This document shows positions 61,123 through 64,000 of a stretch of 64,000 nt of DNA, one piece after another. The notes beneath the pieces were generated by a model. That model was not told the DNA's origin, did no database searches, and saw only the letters and a list, made by a program, of their open reading frames with translations. Both the position numbers and the translations under genes were made by a program. Origin of the DNA: Megalopta genalis (lineage: Eukaryota > Arthropoda > Insecta > Hymenoptera > Halictidae); NCBI RefSeq assembly GCF_051020955.1, contig NC_135013.1:28527802-28591801 (forward strand), written 5' to 3'. The first letter of the stretch is position 1. Every line of letters starts with the position of its first letter.

Positions 61123-61443
61123 CACTATGCCGTCCGCAGATCTTAGATACGATTCTTTTATTTGACGCCGGCATAATAGCTTGGAAATTTTAGATTTTAG
61201 ATAAAATTTCGAAGATGACGGTAATATAAATTCCTAAAATTAAGATAAGTCATCCAAGAATTTTCCCACTTAATTCTTAGTTAAATAAGCACAATGCTAT
61301 AGTTAGTTTGCTGCCTTTTAACACCCAAGAAATATAGTTCAAATGTTATTTCAGTTTTTTAAAATGGCACCAAAGTGGTACCACCGGCATACAACAGATA
61401 GTTTTTGCATCGCACCAGCGTGGTGCCAGCGGACGGCATAGTG
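61123..61443. mobile_element. piggyBac-type MITE, 321 bp, ends CACTATGCCGTCCGC
   Basis: TTAA at 61119-61122 and 61444-61447. The ends CACTATGCCGTCCGC and GCGGACGGCATAGTG are exact complements. The first six bases match the ends of the piggyBac element at 7780. Near the right end are two self-complementary blocks, GGCACCAAAGTGGTACC and GCACCAGCGTGGTGCC. No transposase is encoded. Confidence 0.9.
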
Positions 61444-61459
61444 TTAATATAATTATAAT

Positions 61460-61674
61460 AAGTAATTTCTTCCTAATTCGAGCCTCGGATTTCGCACAAA
61501 AATGGACACTTTGAGTAGAAGAGATACAAATTACTCGAGCCTCGCGGATCATTATAGTAACCGATTGTCAGCGACTCTAAAAACAATACTCAACGCTCGA
61601 ATAATCGTATCTTCTCTTCCCAAATTGTCCATTTTTGTGCGCAATCTGAGCGCGAATTTGGGAGAAATTGCGCC
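61460..61674. mobile_element. TA-type palindromic MITE, copy 8 (arm type A, old)
   Basis: Left arm AGTAATTTCTTCCTAATTCG then AGCCTCGGATTTCGCAC. The right arm is GCGCAATCTGAGCGCGAATT then TGGGAGAAATT. The core is mutated on the left (GGACACTTTGAGTAGAAG) and intact on the right (CTCTTCCCAAATTGTCCATT). The tips have lost the CAG and TA. It begins 17 bases after the TTAA MITE at 61123-61443. Confidence 0.8.
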
Positions 61675-62725
61675 ATTTTATCGCAACGAATGATTAACGA
61701 CAAATTCTCGTAGCAACGAGAGAAATTCGCAGCGATTAATAAATTCCATATTCGAGCCCCTTAGAAAAATCCTTTAAACTCATCCCAGCTCGGTTAAACG
61801 AAAGCCACCCCCCGAACCACCCCTCACGGCGAGCAGAGCGCTCGCGAGATTTTCCGCAAGCCGCTGGTCCAATTCCTCCGCAGCCGATAAAATCGCGACC
61901 CCGTCGCGGGGTTACCAACCCCTGGACGCGAAACCCGAGGGAAAAAGCGGCGGCTTGTTGAATATCATTCTACGAGAGGCGAGGTGGTGCGTGGGCGGTT
62001 GCGGCCGGAACAGAGCCTCGAGGAGCGCAAGCGCGGTCCCCGAAAGCTTCTGACCGAGCTTCGAAAGCTCGTCACAGGATGGCGACGCTACTCGGGGAGT
62101 ACGCGGGAACGACGTCGTTCGACCCTTGCGAAAAGCCAAGGACGAGTCGGCCAATCGCGGAAGGATCCGGGCTCCGTAGTTTCTGCAATTCGACGCATAG
62201 ACCGCCATTTTCGGCCGGCCCTCCTAGATCGCCGGCCGACCGATGATTAATGACCCTGGCTCCCCTCGATCCTCCGGATCTTCCACGATCATTCCGAATA
62301 ACAAGCCGCGCTCGCGAACGACACGCTGCAATTTTTCACGGAACTTTGCGGACTTGCGAATCAGCAAAAGTTGACTAACATGCGCGAGATTACTGGGTTT
62401 AGTTCGAAACTTGAAAATTGTTATTAGTACGAGAGGTAATTTCGCCACTCGAATGTTAAGCACGTTAATGTTTAACCGTTTAATTGCTATTGGCGATCTA
62501 TGAGGCTGCTACTAATTATTTATTCATTTGTCGCGATGATGTAATTGTATGAAATATTGTGAAAAAAGGAATGTTTTCAACACGCTTGCTTCTAATCAAT
62601 TGAATTGCCCAAGTTGGTCTCCTTTATTATTTATGTGCTAAACAAGGACAGTTGGTTTTGATTTTTTATTTACCCTTTAACCTATGTTTTAATCAATTTT
62701 AATAGATGTTCTAGTCTAGGGTTAA
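61675..62725. other. Non-coding stretch, no gene seen
   Basis: CpG-rich at 61780-62350 with frames in several phases and no motif, then AT-rich. Confidence 0.5.
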
Positions 62726-62925
62726 CCCTCCGCGGACGAAGATATTTTATAGCGTTAAAAAAATATTGTCTTCAGGAAACTAGGTTATGCATCCAAAGAC
62801 TTAAAACAATGGGATGAACGAACAATGTATTTCGATCTTTTATTATGAACGTAATTAAATTGTGTTTCCCATTTTTCTAATAAGTATCGATGTCGGCGTT
62901 TCCGTCGAGATTCGTCCCCAAAGGG
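62726..62925. mobile_element. CCC-type piggyBac-like MITE, 200 bp
   Basis: TTAA at 62722-62725 and 62926-62929. Left end CCCTCCGCGGACGAA; right end TTCGTCCCCAAAGGG, whose complement CCCTTTGGGGACGAA matches the left end with a few mismatches. No coding. Confidence 0.7.
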
Positions 62926-64000
62926 TTAAACCGGAGTAAACATTTATTCCAAAATTTGTGGACACTTGTAGAATAAAAATTGCATATAAATATCTGTCCT
63001 CTTTAAGTTCGATGTTTAACTAATTTATATTATATATACAGTTTTTAACTAAATATAGTTAGCATATATAGTTGTTGTATAGTGTATATAGTTAAATATA
63101 GTTAGTATTTAACTAAATTAGTTAAAAATACTACAGTTTAACTATAATATATATTATATATATATATACAGTTTACCTAATCAATTTAAATAATCACAAG
63201 GATTCTTCGTGCTCGTGTCGCGAACCGACGTTCCGAAAATCGCTCGATTTACCCCGAAATATCATTCCCCGTACAGCGAGCCGCAGGCTTCCGCATATTT
63301 TCACAAGCTAGCGTCGTTGTTCGAGGAAAGCCGACGTGTCGTGGTTCTCGGCGAGAAGTCGAATTACGCCGGAATCACCGGTATTATAACGCGGTGCGCA
63401 TTAAAGACTTAACTGGTTCGCCGTAAAACGTCCTCGAGCATGCAAATCCACCATCGATTTCGCCCCGCGTACCGACCCTCGCCGACAATTATTAGGCTCG
63501 CGCGCAGAAAATGTCGAAATTTCCAGTGGAAACGATGATATAAAAGCGTCCGCTAAAAGCGACCGTATTTCAACGAAACGTGTCGCATAATCGGCGCACG
63601 ATCTTTTAAAAATAATCGCCAATGTTTGTTCGAAACACCTGGACAAGCGTGAATTCGTCGGAAGCATCTTCGCAGATCGTCGCGCTTCGTTACGAACGCG
63701 TTTTCCGGTCGACGTGATAATTAATTCCGATCGAGTTTAAAAGGAGAGACCGTGTCATGCTCGATTTTACAAGAACTCGTCGCGCGCACGAATGTCAAAG
63801 AAGCGATCGCCCTCCTGATCAATTGCAACTTTCCAGTTTCAGCTTTCCCGGTCACTTCGAAGTCGCGGAGAAATTGCGAACATTCGGCGACGTTAACGAA
63901 CGTTTCGAAACGTTCAGACTATATGCTACAGCCGAGCGTAGAACGGCGTATTAAAAATGGCGGACGCGCGAAACTGGCTCGTATTATAATTACTAAAGTT
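62926..64000. other. Non-coding stretch to window end
   Basis: A strongly AT-rich block of TAGTTAAATATA-like words lies at 63010-63180. From 63200 the DNA is CpG-rich, with short overlapping frames (67 codons at 63209-63412) and no recognisable protein. AAAATGGCGGAC occurs near 63954. Confidence 0.5.

Noticed and set aside
1..64000. CRISPR arrays, bacterial operons, rRNA or clear tRNA genes
   Set aside because: None of the required structures is present: direct repeats here are tandem without unique spacers, and no RNA gene could be folded by eye.

Overview
The window looks like a gene-poor stretch of an insect nuclear genome, most likely a hymenopteran (bee, ant or wasp). That assignment is an inference. 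It rests on AT-rich non-coding DNA broken by CpG-rich patches without obvious CpG loss, many long (GA)n/(CT)n microsatellites, GT-AG spliced exons about 10 kb apart, and piggyBac-type and TA-flanked transposon relics. Nothing suggests a bacterium, plasmid or virus: there are no tightly packed ORFs, operons or Shine-Dalgarno sites. Almost every long open frame is a low-complexity or GC-rich shadow.

Protein-coding content is small. Two exons of one unrecognised minus-strand gene can be supported, at 36641-36711 and 26382-26648. Both have good splice sites and matching phase, and the second has strong third-position GC bias. They leave an intron of about 10 kb. The gene's other exons were not found, so much of the window may be its introns and flanks. 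The only other coding trace is a broken piggyBac transposase (about 7940-9180, minus).

Mobile DNA dominates. (1) A piggyBac element (7780-9442) has 14-bp terminal repeats and TTAA flanks. It sits inside an older MITE whose ends read TAGACTGCGGATTTT (7647-9471). (2) Several families of short TTAA-flanked, piggyBac-type MITEs are present. These include two 241-bp copies differing at only two positions (2009-2249 and 55915-56155), one of them nested in a larger TTAA-type element (55738-56410), plus elements at 61123-61443, 35029-35259 and 62726-62925. (3) A family of long-palindrome MITEs with CAGTAAATTCTCC-like ends and TA flanks occurs as eight near-full copies and three fragments. It is the most striking repeated structure here, and its arms exist in two exchangeable versions. 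(4) A dispersed family of roughly 130-210 bp is marked by TAGACTGCGGAT and AAGATCCGCTGTCTA ends.

Tandem arrays form the second theme: about 210 bp x 4 (1120-1900), 186 bp x 5-6 with one-way decay (16579-17600), 228 bp x 4 (52980-53890), 194 bp x 2, about 160-178 bp x 3, 20 bp x 8, 30 bp x 10, about 30 bp x 8, a pentamer array and a 13-bp AT array. The remaining stretches hold no gene I can support. Several GC-rich blocks (19.6-21.3, 27.4-28.3, 34.2-34.7, 43.5-44.5, 54.3-55.3 and 56.5-57.8 kb) could be regulatory or promoter DNA, but the sequence does not prove it.
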